64,000 nt of DNA from Anianibacter sp965662745 (GTDB lineage: Bacteria; Pseudomonadota; Alphaproteobacteria; Rhodobacterales; Rhodobacteraceae): contig CBFIJK010000003.1 of assembly GCA_965662745.1 (NCBI GenBank), positions 1 to 64,000 on the forward strand, given 5' to 3'. How positions within the stretch are numbered: the first letter of the stretch is position 1; every line of letters begins with the position of its first letter. Of the stretch, positions 44,828 to 53,831 are shown one piece after another. The position numbers and the translations under genes are program-made. A model generated the notes under the pieces. That model did no database searches. It worked only from the letters and a program-made list of their open reading frames with translations, and had not been told where the DNA came from.

Positions 44828-44857
44828 AGATAAAGGCCGCACCATTTCGGTGCGGCC
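44828..44857 (-). terminator. rpsD terminator
   Basis: 9-bp stem GGCCGCACC / GGTGCGGCC with 5-nt loop; on the minus strand it is followed by TTTATCTTTT, 36 bp past the rpsD stop. It also faces the end of the convergent UdgX gene. Confidence 0.82.
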
Positions 44858-44893
44858 CTTCCTGTCCCTCGCGAAATCTGATGATCGCGTAGA

Positions 44894-45514
44894 TTAGTTC
44901 TGTGCGTAGAATTCGATGACGAGGTTCGGTTCCATATGCACGGGGTACGGCACATCGCCAAGCCCCGGGGTGCGGATGAAGGTCGCCGTCATCTTGGAAT
45001 GATCCGCGTCGATATAGTCAGGCACGTCACGCTCTGCGAGCTGCGTTGCCTCAAGAACCGATGCAAGCTGCTTGGACCGGTCGCGCACTTCGATCACGTC
45101 ACCTTCCTTCACGCGGTAGGAAGGGATGTTCACGATCTGGCCGTTCACGCGAACATGCTTGTGGTTCACAAACTGGCGCGCGGCGAAGATCGTGGTGACG
45201 AACTTGGCGCGGTAGACAACAGCGTCGAGGCGGCGCTCGAGCAGACCGATCAGATTCTCACCAGTGTCGCCACGCACACGCTCGGCTTCGGCATAGATGC
45301 GGCGGAACTGCTTTTCGGTCAGGTCGCCATAGTAGCCCTTGAGCTTTTGCTTGGCGCGCAGCTGGATACCGAAATCGGACAGCTTGCCCTTGCGGCGCTG
45401 GCCGTGCTGGCCGGGGCCGTATTCACGCTTGTTCACCGGGCTCTTCGGACGACCCCAGATGTTTTCGCCCATGCGGCGGTCGATCTTGTACTTGGCAGAG
45501 GTGCGTTTGGTCAC
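44894..45514 (-). CDS. rpsD: 30S ribosomal protein S4
   Basis: 206 residues, starting at GTG 45514 behind AAGGAG; the family start (V/M)TKRTSAKYKIDRR fixes this start. Motifs: GRPKSPVNKREYGPGQHG and the S4 RNA-binding domain LLERRLDAVVYRAKF. Binds 16S rRNA early in 30S assembly. It lies alone rather than in the alpha operon, as normal in this group. A leader with terminator-like hairpin precedes it. Confidence 0.98.
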   Translation of the reverse strand: MTKRTSAKYKIDRRMGENIWGRPKSPVNKREYGPGQHGQRRKGKLSDFGIQLRAKQKLKGYYGDLTEKQFRRIYAEAERVRGDTGENLIGLLERRLDAVVYRAKFVTTIFAARQFVNHKHVRVNGQIVNIPSYRVKEGDVIEVRDRSKQLASVLEATQLAERDVPDYIDADHSKMTATFIRTPGLGDVPYPVHMEPNLVIEFYAQN

Positions 45515-45529
45515 CGTCTGATCTCCTTC

Positions 45530-45558
45530 AAAAAGGCGCCTTGCGACGCGGGAAGGGC
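45530..45558 (-). promoter_or_regulatory. Candidate attenuator hairpin in rpsD leader
   Basis: On the minus strand CGCCCTT pairs with AAGGCG (one bulged C), followed by CC and TTTTT, ending 16 bp before the rpsD start codon. A GGC-GCAA-GCC tetraloop hairpin flanked by TGTC/GACA lies just upstream (45563-45585). It looks like a transcription attenuator. No known leader family recognised. Confidence 0.35.
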
Positions 45559-45612
45559 GTTGTCCTCTGGCTTGCGCCTGACAGGATCCCCCTTGCGGAG
45601 GCCACCAACACC

Positions 45613-45642
45613 AAAAATGCTCGGGCAGCCCGTGGGCTGCCC
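45613..45642 (-). terminator. Terminator after the Hint-domain gene
   Basis: Minus-strand stem GGGCAGCCC / GGGCTGCCC followed by GAGCATTTTT, 36 bp past the Hint gene stop. It separates that gene from the rpsD leader. Confidence 0.78.
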
Positions 45643-45677
45643 TGAGATGCGCGCTTATATCGGCTGAAAGACCGGAG

Positions 45678-46748
45678 TCAATGCCGCCAATGCAGGGATT
45701 GTGCAAGGATCGCCGCTTCGGGCGCGGAAAGCAGCCGCCGCGCGAACCCCCCATAGAGGCTGGCGTCGCGGTCAATCTCCGGCACCTTTTCCAAAAGTCC
45801 TGCGCGCTGTTCTGGCGCGATGGCCTCGAACGGCGTGTTCGCGGGATGGAAGGTTTCCGATTCCAGCCCGTTCGCCCAGACGATCTGATGCCGGTCCAGA
45901 AGGATGTGGAAATAGGTCACCGGGCTTGGCCGGTGATCCACGGTGATCGTCCGATCGTTGACCATGTCGCGTGCGCGTACCAGCACCTCTGGGCTGTTGA
46001 ACAGCGCCTCGGCTGTGGGACCGCGCACGACCATACGGTGATCGGGCGAAACCAAAAGCTCCGCATCCGGCACCCCGCTTCCCAAGGCGCCGCCCCGGAT
46101 GCGCACCGGGCGCAGGTCGGGCGTGGCGAACAGGCGCGCGCCGGTCATGCGGCGGCTACCGATCCAGCGAATGGGCTGCGGGCCATCATCCTTGGTCTGG
46201 ATTAGATCGCCCTCGTTCAGGTCGGACACCTGCACCGGCCCATCCGGCGTCGCGATATGCGTGTCCGGCGTAAAGCAGATTACCTGCCGCACCCCGTGAT
46301 TGACCCGGTTCACCTGCGCCTTCGCCAGCGCCATCCCCGAAATCCAAAGCTCTTGCCCGACGTCGGGAAGATCGCCCGCGAGCATCGCCAAGGGCTCGCC
46401 CGTCGGCATCTCGATGATCGTGACCCGGTATTCGCGGTAGCCGTCTGTGACGGAGAATCCACCATCCATCAAAGGCTCCGGATCCATGTCCGCTTTCGCA
46501 TCGAGATCGAGATGTGCCACACCGCCCAGCCGTTTACGGACGATGCGTGCCGCTCTTGCGTGCAATCGCGCGACGTCTTCCGACCCGCTGAGCACAAATA
46601 ATGATGTCGGTCCGTCCACCCGAATCGCACGGCCCACCCAGGACCACGACGCACCTTCCTTGAGCGAGCCAATCGGCGCACCTCGAAGGCCGTCTATTTC
46701 CGTATGCGACCAGGGAATGACGAACGTGCCGTTATAGCCCGTCCCCAT
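45678..46748 (-). CDS. Hint (Hedgehog/intein) domain protein
   Basis: 356 residues. The N-terminal ~150 residues have no recognised fold and no signal peptide. A Hint_2 domain begins at CFTPDTHIATPDGPVQVSDLNEGD (~159-183), with the invariant Cys preceding FTPDT and a later SPDHRMVVRG motif (~228-237) and an LxxxHQIVWANGLESETFHP segment. Such proteins abound in Rhodobacterales and are thought to autoprocess at the Hint Cys. The biological target is unknown. Start codon context is weak. Confidence 0.85.
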   Translation of the reverse strand: MGTGYNGTFVIPWSHTEIDGLRGAPIGSLKEGASWSWVGRAIRVDGPTSLFVLSGSEDVARLHARAARIVRKRLGGVAHLDLDAKADMDPEPLMDGGFSVTDGYREYRVTIIEMPTGEPLAMLAGDLPDVGQELWISGMALAKAQVNRVNHGVRQVICFTPDTHIATPDGPVQVSDLNEGDLIQTKDDGPQPIRWIGSRRMTGARLFATPDLRPVRIRGGALGSGVPDAELLVSPDHRMVVRGPTAEALFNSPEVLVRARDMVNDRTITVDHRPSPVTYFHILLDRHQIVWANGLESETFHPANTPFEAIAPEQRAGLLEKVPEIDRDASLYGGFARRLLSAPEAAILAQSLHWRH

Positions 46749-46844
46749 AGCCTGTATGCCTGCCTGCTCTCTTTTTTATTGAGCTGACACTAGCATTGAA
46801 GGCCCATTCTGGGAATCCCGAAAAAACCCATGGTTTTCAGAGGC

Positions 46845-47756
46845 TCAGAAACTGAGGTTAACGCGCAACGTTCCGACAAGCTGACCGCTGCGCTGGCCTT
46901 TGAATTCAGGGCTGAGATAGGTGATGCCCGTGAAACCGCCGAAGCGCTTTCCTTGATAGGTCAGGCCCGCGCGCGCGCGGGAACGCGTTTCCTGCGCGGC
47001 CGGGCCGCCCGCCGGGAAATACGCGCTGGACGCGACGGCGGCGAAATCCCCGCCCACCGTCAGACCAAAGCCTGTCCCCTTGCCACGCACACCGTCATAG
47101 CGGTGCCCGGTGATCACGTCGCGCACAGACAGATCGCCCTGCCAGACGCTGCCGATATTCACATCCGCGCCTGCACGGGCCAGGACCTCGACCCCCACGA
47201 TGGTCTCGACGAAGGGCCGCAGCGTGACGCTCGACCCCAGCGAATATGTGCGCCCCATCTCGAAGGTGGCGGTCGGATAGACCGCGTTGCCGATCTGATT
47301 GGCCTGCGCCGCTGCTGGGCTGGGCCCACTCAGAAGATCGTGGATCAGGCTTTGGATGCCGCCGATGCCCGCCATCGGACCGGTGGCGACAAGATCGACA
47401 CCCACCGAATGCTCGGCCCAGCTGCTCTGGAAATGCGAATGCACACCGAAGGACAACGTCGCGGCATAGCGCCGGTCGCCGGGTTGGGGCCGCGTCAACG
47501 ATTCGGGCGCGGCGAGCGACCCACGCAGGCGATATTCGACGATCTCACCCATGCGCAGCGGCAGGTCACCGGTCCATTCATTGCCGCGCACGGCGCTCAC
47601 GACGTAAGACCCCGTCTGCCATCGGTCGCGGCCATCAGCGAGCGTGTCGTTGTTGAATTGCGTGCCATAGCCAAGGTGCCGCTTTCCATCGAAGGACTGC
47701 GCGTCGGCGGGCGCGGCAAGCGCCAGGGCGATCAGGAAGGTCGCGAGAAATTTCAT
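46845..47756 (-). CDS. LpxR-like lipid A deacylase family protein (DUF2219)
   Basis: 303 residues from ATG 47756, signal peptide ending at PADAQS. The mature start GYGTQFNNDTLADGRDRWQTGSY matches the LpxR catalytic/calcium region (N-D and the R-D-R-W-Q-T-G segment), and the C-terminus ends in a barrel-type VNLSF. LpxR is an outer-membrane 12-strand barrel that removes the 3'-acyloxyacyl group of lipid A. Catalytic activity here is inferred. Confidence 0.78.
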   Translation of the reverse strand: MKFLATFLIALALAAPADAQSFDGKRHLGYGTQFNNDTLADGRDRWQTGSYVVSAVRGNEWTGDLPLRMGEIVEYRLRGSLAAPESLTRPQPGDRRYAATLSFGVHSHFQSSWAEHSVGVDLVATGPMAGIGGIQSLIHDLLSGPSPAAAQANQIGNAVYPTATFEMGRTYSLGSSVTLRPFVETIVGVEVLARAGADVNIGSVWQGDLSVRDVITGHRYDGVRGKGTGFGLTVGGDFAAVASSAYFPAGGPAAQETRSRARAGLTYQGKRFGGFTGITYLSPEFKGQRSGQLVGTLRVNLSF

Positions 47757-47812
47757 GCTGTATGGTCTTTTGCTTGTTTTGGCTGCTCGCCTATTTGCAC
47801 AATCCATACCAA

Positions 47813-47829
47813 GCCGAAGGGCCCTCGGC
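47813..47829 (-). terminator. Possible weak terminator after fdsD
   Basis: Hairpin GCCGA-N7-TCGGC, 68 bp beyond the fdsD stop, without a convincing T-run. It is the only stem between the fds operon and lpxR. Confidence 0.3.
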
Positions 47830-47896
47830 GAAGAGTTTTCCACAGGCTTGCCCGGATCGGGCGCAGCCTGTGTCCCTCACGTCGCAGGGGTCGGGC

Positions 47897-48118
47897 CTAG
47901 GAATGTTCCGGCAAACGCAGCTCTTTGACCGCCGCAATCACCACGGTGTCGAGTCCTTCGCCGCCGTTCGCGGCATAACTCGCAAGCTCTGCGCGCATCT
48001 CTGGCGCCCAGAAATCGTTGATATGCGCGGCGACCAAGTCTTCAGGGGTGTCCGTCGGCTGGGTCTTGAAGAAAGTGGCGATCTGGTTGGCCATCATGAC
48101 CATTTTCTCAGGCGACAT
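47897..48118 (-). CDS. fdsD: Formate dehydrogenase delta subunit
   Basis: 73 residues from ATG 48118, with GGAGACGCCC upstream; M at 48130 is a possible alternative. Family pattern: KMVMMANQIATFFKTQP and HINDFWAPEMRAELASY. FdsD is a small subunit of soluble NAD-linked formate dehydrogenase. Its start overlaps the fdhD end by 11 bp. Confidence 0.9.
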   Translation of the reverse strand: MSPEKMVMMANQIATFFKTQPTDTPEDLVAAHINDFWAPEMRAELASYAANGGEGLDTVVIAAVKELRLPEHS

Positions 48119-48929
48119 GGGCGTCTCCATCCGCGATGCGTTGGGGGTGGCAGTATAGATCGAAGCTGCCGGCACGGGCAAAGGCAGCAACGGTCAGACC
48201 CGCAGCCTCGGCCTGATCCAGCGCGCGCGTCGTCGGCGCAGAGACCGCGATCAGGATCGGCGAACCAGCGATGACGGTCTTCTGCACCATCTCCAGCGAC
48301 ACGCGCGACGTCAGGACAATTGCGCCCTGCGCCGGGCCAATCCCCGCGCGCAGCATCGCGCCGATCAGCTTGTCGAGCGCGTTGTGGCGGCCCACATCCT
48401 CGCGCGCGAGGACGATCCCCCGCCCCGGCACAAGAAACCCGGCGGCATGGACAGCGCGCGTGCGGTCATGAAGCGGCTGGTGTTCGCGCAGGGCATCCGT
48501 GGCGGTGCCCACCTCCTCCGCCGTCAGGACAAGGTCCGACGCGATTACCGGCAAGGGGCGCATGGCTGCCTCGATCGAATCGAGCCCGCACATCCCGCAG
48601 CCCACAGGGCCGAGCCGCGCCCGGTTGCGGGTCTTCACCTCTTCGGCGCGGTGCGGGGCAAGCCAGAGCCGCGCCTCGATGCCGTCTCCTGCCGGTGTTA
48701 CCTCGATCTCATCGATCTCGGACAGGTCCGTCACGAAGCCTTCGGTCAGCGCAAAGCCGACCGCAAAGTCCTCGATATCGTCCGGCGTTGCCATCATCAC
48801 GGCCTGTGTGGTGCCGTTCAGCACCACGGCAATGGGCGTTTCCTCGGGCAAGGCGCGCGCGACATCGCGGCGCGCGCTGCCCTTGACCGACAGGCCTGCC
48901 CGGCTGTGATGCGGCGCGCTGCTGCTCAT
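48108..48929 (-). CDS. fdhD: FdhD, formate dehydrogenase sulfurtransferase
   Basis: 273 residues. The persulfide-carrying Cys pair is in GCGMCG, and DVGRHNALDKLIG is the family cofactor-binding motif. FdhD passes sulfur to the bis-MGD cofactor of FdsA and is needed for activity. The gene (also called fdsC) overlaps fdsA by four bases. Confidence 0.95.
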   Translation of the reverse strand: MSSSAPHHSRAGLSVKGSARRDVARALPEETPIAVVLNGTTQAVMMATPDDIEDFAVGFALTEGFVTDLSEIDEIEVTPAGDGIEARLWLAPHRAEEVKTRNRARLGPVGCGMCGLDSIEAAMRPLPVIASDLVLTAEEVGTATDALREHQPLHDRTRAVHAAGFLVPGRGIVLAREDVGRHNALDKLIGAMLRAGIGPAQGAIVLTSRVSLEMVQKTVIAGSPILIAVSAPTTRALDQAEAAGLTVAAFARAGSFDLYCHPQRIADGDAHVA

Positions 48930-51847
48930 TCCGCCGCCGGAAGGATACGCCGCGACTGGCGCGCCTGCGCTTCATAGTCTTCCTGCCACTCGGTCGGGCC
49001 GTTCGACAAAGAAACCTGAACCGCCGTCACCTTGTATTCAGGACAGTTCGTCGCCCAGTCCGAGAAATCGGTGGTGATGACATTCGCCTGAGTTTCGGGG
49101 TGGTGGAACGTCGTGTAGACCACGCCGGTCGAGACGCGATCGGTCAGAACCGCCCGCAGGCTGGTCGCGCCGGACCGCGAGGCAAGCTTGATGAAATCGC
49201 CGTCCTTCACGCCGCGCACTTCGGCATCGTGGGGGTGGATTTCCAGCACATCCTCGGCATGCCAGACGGTGTTTTCCGTCCGCCGCGTCTGCGCACCCAC
49301 ATTGTATTGCGACAGGATGCGCCCGGTGGTGAGCAGAAGCGGAAAGCGCGGGCCGGTGCGTTCTTCGGTGGCGACGTATTCGGTGATCATGAAACGCCCC
49401 TTGCCGCGCACGAAGCCGTCCACATGCATGGTCGGCGTGCCCTCGGGATGCGCCTCGTTGCAGGGCCACTGGACCGATCCTTTTTCTTCCAGCATCGCGT
49501 AATCGACACCAGAGAAGCTGGGCGTCGTCGCCGCGATCTCGTCCATGATCTGGCTGGGATGGGTATAATGCCAGCCCGCGCCCATGGCGTTCGCCAGCGC
49601 CTGGGTGACTTCCCAATCTTCATATCCGTTCTTCGGCGCCATCACCTTGCGGACGCGGTTGATGCGCCGCTCGGCATTGGTGAAGGTTCCGTCTTTTTCG
49701 AGGAAGGTCGAGCCGGGCAGGAAGACATGCGCGTAATTCGCGGTCTCGTTCAGGAACAGGTCATGCACGATGACGCATTCCATCGCGGCAAGACCCGCCG
49801 CGACGTGCTTGGTGTCGGGATCGGATTGCAGGATATCCTCGCCCTGGCAGTAAAGCCCCTTGAAGCGCCCTTCCACGGCGGCATCCAGCATGTTCGGGAT
49901 CCGCAGGCCGGGTTCGGGGTCGATCTCGACGCCCCACGCCTCTTTGAAAAGATCGCGCACTTCGGGGTTCTTCACGTGGCGATAGCCTGGCAGCTCATGC
50001 GGGAACGACCCCATGTCGCAAGAGCCCTGAACGTTGTTCTGGCCGCGCAACGGGTTCACGCCGACGCCCTCGCGCCCGACATTGCCTGTCAGCATCGCAA
50101 GATTCGCGATCCCCATGACGGTGGTCGAACCCTGGCTGTGTTCAGTCACGCCAAGCCCATAGTAGATCGCACCATTGCCGCCCGCCGCGAAGGTTCGCGC
50201 GGCGGCGCGCAGGTCCTCGGCTGGCACGCCAGTCAGTAGCTCGGTCGCCTCGGGGCTGTGACGCTCATGGCTGACGAATTCGGCATAGTGCTGGAATTCG
50301 TCCCAGTCACAGCGCTCGCGAATGAACGCCTCGTCCATCAGGCCCTCGGTCACAATGACATGGGCCAGCGCGGTGACGACGGCGACATTGGTTCCCGGGC
50401 GCAGCGGCAGGTGATGCGCCGCCTTGATATGAGCCGATTTCACAAGGTCGATCCGGCGCGGGTCGATCACGATCAGCTTCGCGCCTTGGCGCAGGCGCTT
50501 TTTCAGGCGCGAGGCAAAGACCGGGTGGCCGTCCGTCGGGTTGGCGCCGATGACGATGACGGCATCGGTCTTTTCCACGGAATCGAAATTTTGCGTGCCG
50601 GCCGAGGTTCCGAAGGTCTGGCCAAGGCCATAGCCGGTCGGCGAATGGCACACGCGCGCGCAGGTATCGGTGTTGTTGTTGCCGAACACCGCGCGGGCGA
50701 GTTTCTGCACAAGGAAGGTTTCTTCATTCGTGCAGCGCGACGAGGTGATGACGCCGATGGACTTCTTGCCATAGGTCTCTTGCAGCCCGCGCATCTTGTT
50801 CGCCGCGAAGCTCAGTGCCTCGTCCCAGGACACTTCGCGCCACGGGTCTTCGACCTTGTCGCGGATCATCGGGTTGAGGATCCGGTCGGTGTGATTGGCG
50901 TAGCCATAGGCGAAACGGCCCTTCACGCAGCTATGGCCGCGGTTCGCCTTGCCGTGCTTGTAGGGCGTCATCCGCACCAGTTCGTCGCCGTTGAGTTCTG
51001 CCTTGAACGAACAGCCGACGCCGCAATAGGCACAGGTGGTGACGACGGACCGATCGGGCGTGCCCAGCTCTGCCACTGATTTTTCCTGCAAGGTCGCCGT
51101 CGGACAGGCCTGAACGCAAGCGCCGCAGCTAACGCAATCAGAGGACAGAAAGTCATCGCCTGCCACGCCCGCCGAGACGCGGCTTTCGAAGCCGCGTCCC
51201 TCGATCGTCAGGGCAAAGGTGCCCTGCACTTCCTCGCAAGCGCGCACGCAGCGCGAACAGACGATGCATTTGGACGGGTCGTAGGTGAAATAGGGGTTCG
51301 AGTTGTCCTTGGGAATATAGCGCGGGTTCGCCTCACTCTCGGGTGCGCGCAGACGCGCCTCGGCCTGGCTGCGGGCGCCAGTGCCCGAAGGATCATAGTG
51401 GTTCTCGCCCGGCGTGTAGCGCACGTCGCGCAGGCCGACTTGCCCGGCGGCATCTTGAAGTTCGCAATCGCCATTGGCCGCGCAGGTCAGGCAGTCGAGA
51501 GGATGGTCGGAGATATACAGCTCCATTACGCCCTTGCGGATCTTCTTGACCCTGGACGACTGGGTGCGCACCACCATGCCTTCGGCCACGGGCGTCGTGC
51601 AGGAGGCGGGCGTGCCGCGCCGTCCTTCAATTTCGACGACGCAGAGACGGCAGGAGCCGAACGCTTCGAGGTTGTCGCTGGCGCACAGCTTCGGAACGCC
51701 GATCCCCGCCTCGGCAGCCGCGCGCATGACGCTGGTGCCTTCCGGCACCGTCACGTCGAACCCATCGATGGTCAGCGTGACCGGCGCGCCCTCTTTCGCG
51801 GGCGTGCCCATGTCGCGATCGTCCCAGGGGATGATGAAGTCCTTCAT
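48926..51847 (-). CDS. fdsA: NAD-dependent formate dehydrogenase alpha subunit
   Basis: 973 residues from ATG 51847. In order: NuoG-type [2Fe-2S] domain (LCASDNLEAFGSCRLC), His/Cys cluster (DCLTCAANGDCELQD), two ferredoxin motifs (CIVCSRCVRAC; CVSCGACVQACP), the MopB Fe4S4 motif CAYCGVGC, then the molybdopterin domains. The metal ligand is Cys in RVCHSPTGYG, so no selenocysteine is used. Oxidises formate to CO2. Overlaps fdsB by four bases. Confidence 0.97.
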   Translation of the reverse strand: MKDFIIPWDDRDMGTPAKEGAPVTLTIDGFDVTVPEGTSVMRAAAEAGIGVPKLCASDNLEAFGSCRLCVVEIEGRRGTPASCTTPVAEGMVVRTQSSRVKKIRKGVMELYISDHPLDCLTCAANGDCELQDAAGQVGLRDVRYTPGENHYDPSGTGARSQAEARLRAPESEANPRYIPKDNSNPYFTYDPSKCIVCSRCVRACEEVQGTFALTIEGRGFESRVSAGVAGDDFLSSDCVSCGACVQACPTATLQEKSVAELGTPDRSVVTTCAYCGVGCSFKAELNGDELVRMTPYKHGKANRGHSCVKGRFAYGYANHTDRILNPMIRDKVEDPWREVSWDEALSFAANKMRGLQETYGKKSIGVITSSRCTNEETFLVQKLARAVFGNNNTDTCARVCHSPTGYGLGQTFGTSAGTQNFDSVEKTDAVIVIGANPTDGHPVFASRLKKRLRQGAKLIVIDPRRIDLVKSAHIKAAHHLPLRPGTNVAVVTALAHVIVTEGLMDEAFIRERCDWDEFQHYAEFVSHERHSPEATELLTGVPAEDLRAAARTFAAGGNGAIYYGLGVTEHSQGSTTVMGIANLAMLTGNVGREGVGVNPLRGQNNVQGSCDMGSFPHELPGYRHVKNPEVRDLFKEAWGVEIDPEPGLRIPNMLDAAVEGRFKGLYCQGEDILQSDPDTKHVAAGLAAMECVIVHDLFLNETANYAHVFLPGSTFLEKDGTFTNAERRINRVRKVMAPKNGYEDWEVTQALANAMGAGWHYTHPSQIMDEIAATTPSFSGVDYAMLEEKGSVQWPCNEAHPEGTPTMHVDGFVRGKGRFMITEYVATEERTGPRFPLLLTTGRILSQYNVGAQTRRTENTVWHAEDVLEIHPHDAEVRGVKDGDFIKLASRSGATSLRAVLTDRVSTGVVYTTFHHPETQANVITTDFSDWATNCPEYKVTAVQVSLSNGPTEWQEDYEAQARQSRRILPAAE

Positions 51848-53361
51848 TCTGCGGCCTCCTTGGAGCGTGCGAAGTCGTCGGGGAAATGCGTTAGCGCGGA
51901 CATCACCGGGAAGGGCGTGAACCCGCCCAGCGCACAAAGCGATCCGTCTTTCATCGTCTCGCACAGATCAGTCAGCAGGGGCGTGGCGGCAGGATCACCC
52001 GCCGCGATGCGGTCGATGGTTTCCACCCCGCGCACGGCGCCGATGCGGCAGGGTGTACACTTGCCGCAGCTTTCGACCGCGCAGAATTCCATCGCGAAAC
52101 GCGCCATCGCCAGCATGTCGGCGCTGTCGTCGAAGATTACGACCCCCGCATGGCCGATCAGACCGCCCTGACCATCGAATTCCTCGTAGGCGAATGGCGT
52201 GTCGAATTTGGACACGGGCATGTAAGCGCCCAGCGGCCCACCGACCTGCACGGCCTTGACGGGACGTCCCGACGCTGTGCCGCCCGCCACGTCATTCACC
52301 AAGTCGCCCAGCGGCATGCCAAAGGCAGTCTCGAACAAACCGCCGCGCGCGACATTGCCCGCGATCTGGATCGGCATGGTGCCCTTGGACCGGCCAAGTC
52401 CGAAGCTGGCGTAATGTGCGGCGCCCTTTTCAAAGATCACCGGCACGGTCGCCAACGAGATCACGTTATTGACGACGGTGGGCTTGCCGAGGAACCCTTC
52501 AAGCGCGGGCAGCGGCGGCTTTGCGCGCACAACGCCCCGCTTGCCTTCCAGCGAATTGAGCAGCGAGGTTTCCTCGCCGCAGACATAGGCGCCGGCGCCC
52601 ACGCGGATTTCCATGTCGAACGCGCGCCCCGAGCCGAGGATGTCCGCGCCCAGCACACCATTTTCACGCGCCACCGTGACGGCGGCGTTCATCACCTCGA
52701 TCGCGTCGGGGTATTCGCTGCGGAGGTAGACAAAGCCCTTCGTCGCGCCCGTGGCGAGGCCGGCAATCGCCATGCCCTCGATCAGCGTGAAGGGGTCGCC
52801 TTCCATGATCATGCGGTCCGCGAATGTGCCGCTGTCGCCCTCGTCGGCGTTGCACACGATGAACTTGCGATCCGCCGATGCCTGACGAACCGTGTCCCAC
52901 TTGATGCCTGTGGGGAACCCAGCGCCGCCGCGACCGCGCAGGCCGCTGTCCTTCAATTCGGTCACGATCTCTTCGGCGGTCATCTCGATGGCGCGGCGCA
53001 GGCCCGCAAGCCCGCCATGCGCCTCGAAATCCGCCAGATCGAGCGGGTCGATCACGCCGCAGCGCGCAAAGGTCAGCCGGGTCTGGCGCGCGAAGAAGGG
53101 GATGTCCTCGACGGAGCCAAGCGACTCCAGCGCGCCGTCCATCAGCGCGCCAACCTGATCAGCGCTGACCGAACCATAGGCAAGGCGGGTGCCGTTCTCT
53201 TCGATCTCGACCAGCGGCTCCAGCCAGACCATGCCGCGTGATCCGTTTCGAACGATCTGCGCGTCGATCCCGCGCGACGACAGTTCCGCAGTGATCGCGT
53301 CGGCAACCTCATCCGCGCCAAGGGCTTTCGCGGCGGCATCGCGGGGCACGTAAATCTTCAT
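51844..53361 (-). CDS. fdsB: Formate dehydrogenase beta subunit (NuoF-like)
   Basis: 505 residues. An N-terminal thioredoxin-like part (~1-100) is followed by NuoF: NADH/FMN-binding GRGGAGFPTGIKW and GAGAYVCGEETSLLNSLEG, and the 4Fe-4S motif ESCGKCTPCRIG. It passes electrons from FdsA to NAD+. Coupled to fdsG and fdsA by ATGA overlaps. Confidence 0.97.
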   Translation of the reverse strand: MKIYVPRDAAAKALGADEVADAITAELSSRGIDAQIVRNGSRGMVWLEPLVEIEENGTRLAYGSVSADQVGALMDGALESLGSVEDIPFFARQTRLTFARCGVIDPLDLADFEAHGGLAGLRRAIEMTAEEIVTELKDSGLRGRGGAGFPTGIKWDTVRQASADRKFIVCNADEGDSGTFADRMIMEGDPFTLIEGMAIAGLATGATKGFVYLRSEYPDAIEVMNAAVTVARENGVLGADILGSGRAFDMEIRVGAGAYVCGEETSLLNSLEGKRGVVRAKPPLPALEGFLGKPTVVNNVISLATVPVIFEKGAAHYASFGLGRSKGTMPIQIAGNVARGGLFETAFGMPLGDLVNDVAGGTASGRPVKAVQVGGPLGAYMPVSKFDTPFAYEEFDGQGGLIGHAGVVIFDDSADMLAMARFAMEFCAVESCGKCTPCRIGAVRGVETIDRIAAGDPAATPLLTDLCETMKDGSLCALGGFTPFPVMSALTHFPDDFARSKEAAE

Positions 53362-53831
53362 GCGCCAAGCTCCTTCAGCACGGTTTCCATGCGTGTCTCA
53401 TCCAGACGCCCGACGACCTTGCCGTCGACCATCGCCGCCGGGCCACAGGCGCACAGACCAAGGCAATAGACCGGCTCGATCGTGACCGCGCCGTTTGCGC
53501 TCGTGTCGTGCCAGCCAAGGCCAAGCTTTGACAGCACACGGTCAGTGATCGCGGTCGCGCCAGAGGCTTGGCACGCCTCGGCCCGGCAAATCTTGACCAT
53601 GTGCTTGCCCGCCGGGGCCTTGCGAAAGTCGTGGTAGAAGGAAATCACGCCATGCACCTCTGCCGCCGTGACATTGAGCGCCGAGGCGATGACCGGGATC
53701 GCGGCTTCGGGGATGTGGCCGAACGCGGCCTGAATGTCATGCAGGATTGGCAAGAGCGGGCCGTCGAGATGGAGAGAGCGATCGAGGATCGCGTCCAGCT
53801 CTGCAGCGGTATCTGGGGCTAAACGGTCCAT
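53358..53831 (-). CDS. fdsG: Formate dehydrogenase gamma subunit (NuoE-like)
   Basis: 157 residues, thioredoxin-like [2Fe-2S] protein with Cys ligands in CRAEACQASGA and CLGLCACGP. First gene of fdsGBA-fdhD-fdsD; RBS GAGGA upstream. Promoter region carries a perfect LysR-type box. Confidence 0.96.
   Translation of the reverse strand: MDRLAPDTAAELDAILDRSLHLDGPLLPILHDIQAAFGHIPEAAIPVIASALNVTAAEVHGVISFYHDFRKAPAGKHMVKICRAEACQASGATAITDRVLSKLGLGWHDTSANGAVTIEPVYCLGLCACGPAAMVDGKVVGRLDETRMETVLKELGA

Noticed and set aside
47836..47844. TTTTCCACA, one mismatch from a DnaA box, between lpxR and fdsD
   Set aside because: Single imperfect box with no replication or nrd context; expected by chance.
46830..47900. 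Plus-strand open frame opposite the LpxR-like gene
   Set aside because: The minus-strand gene has a signal peptide and family motifs; the plus-strand translation is Arg-rich noise.
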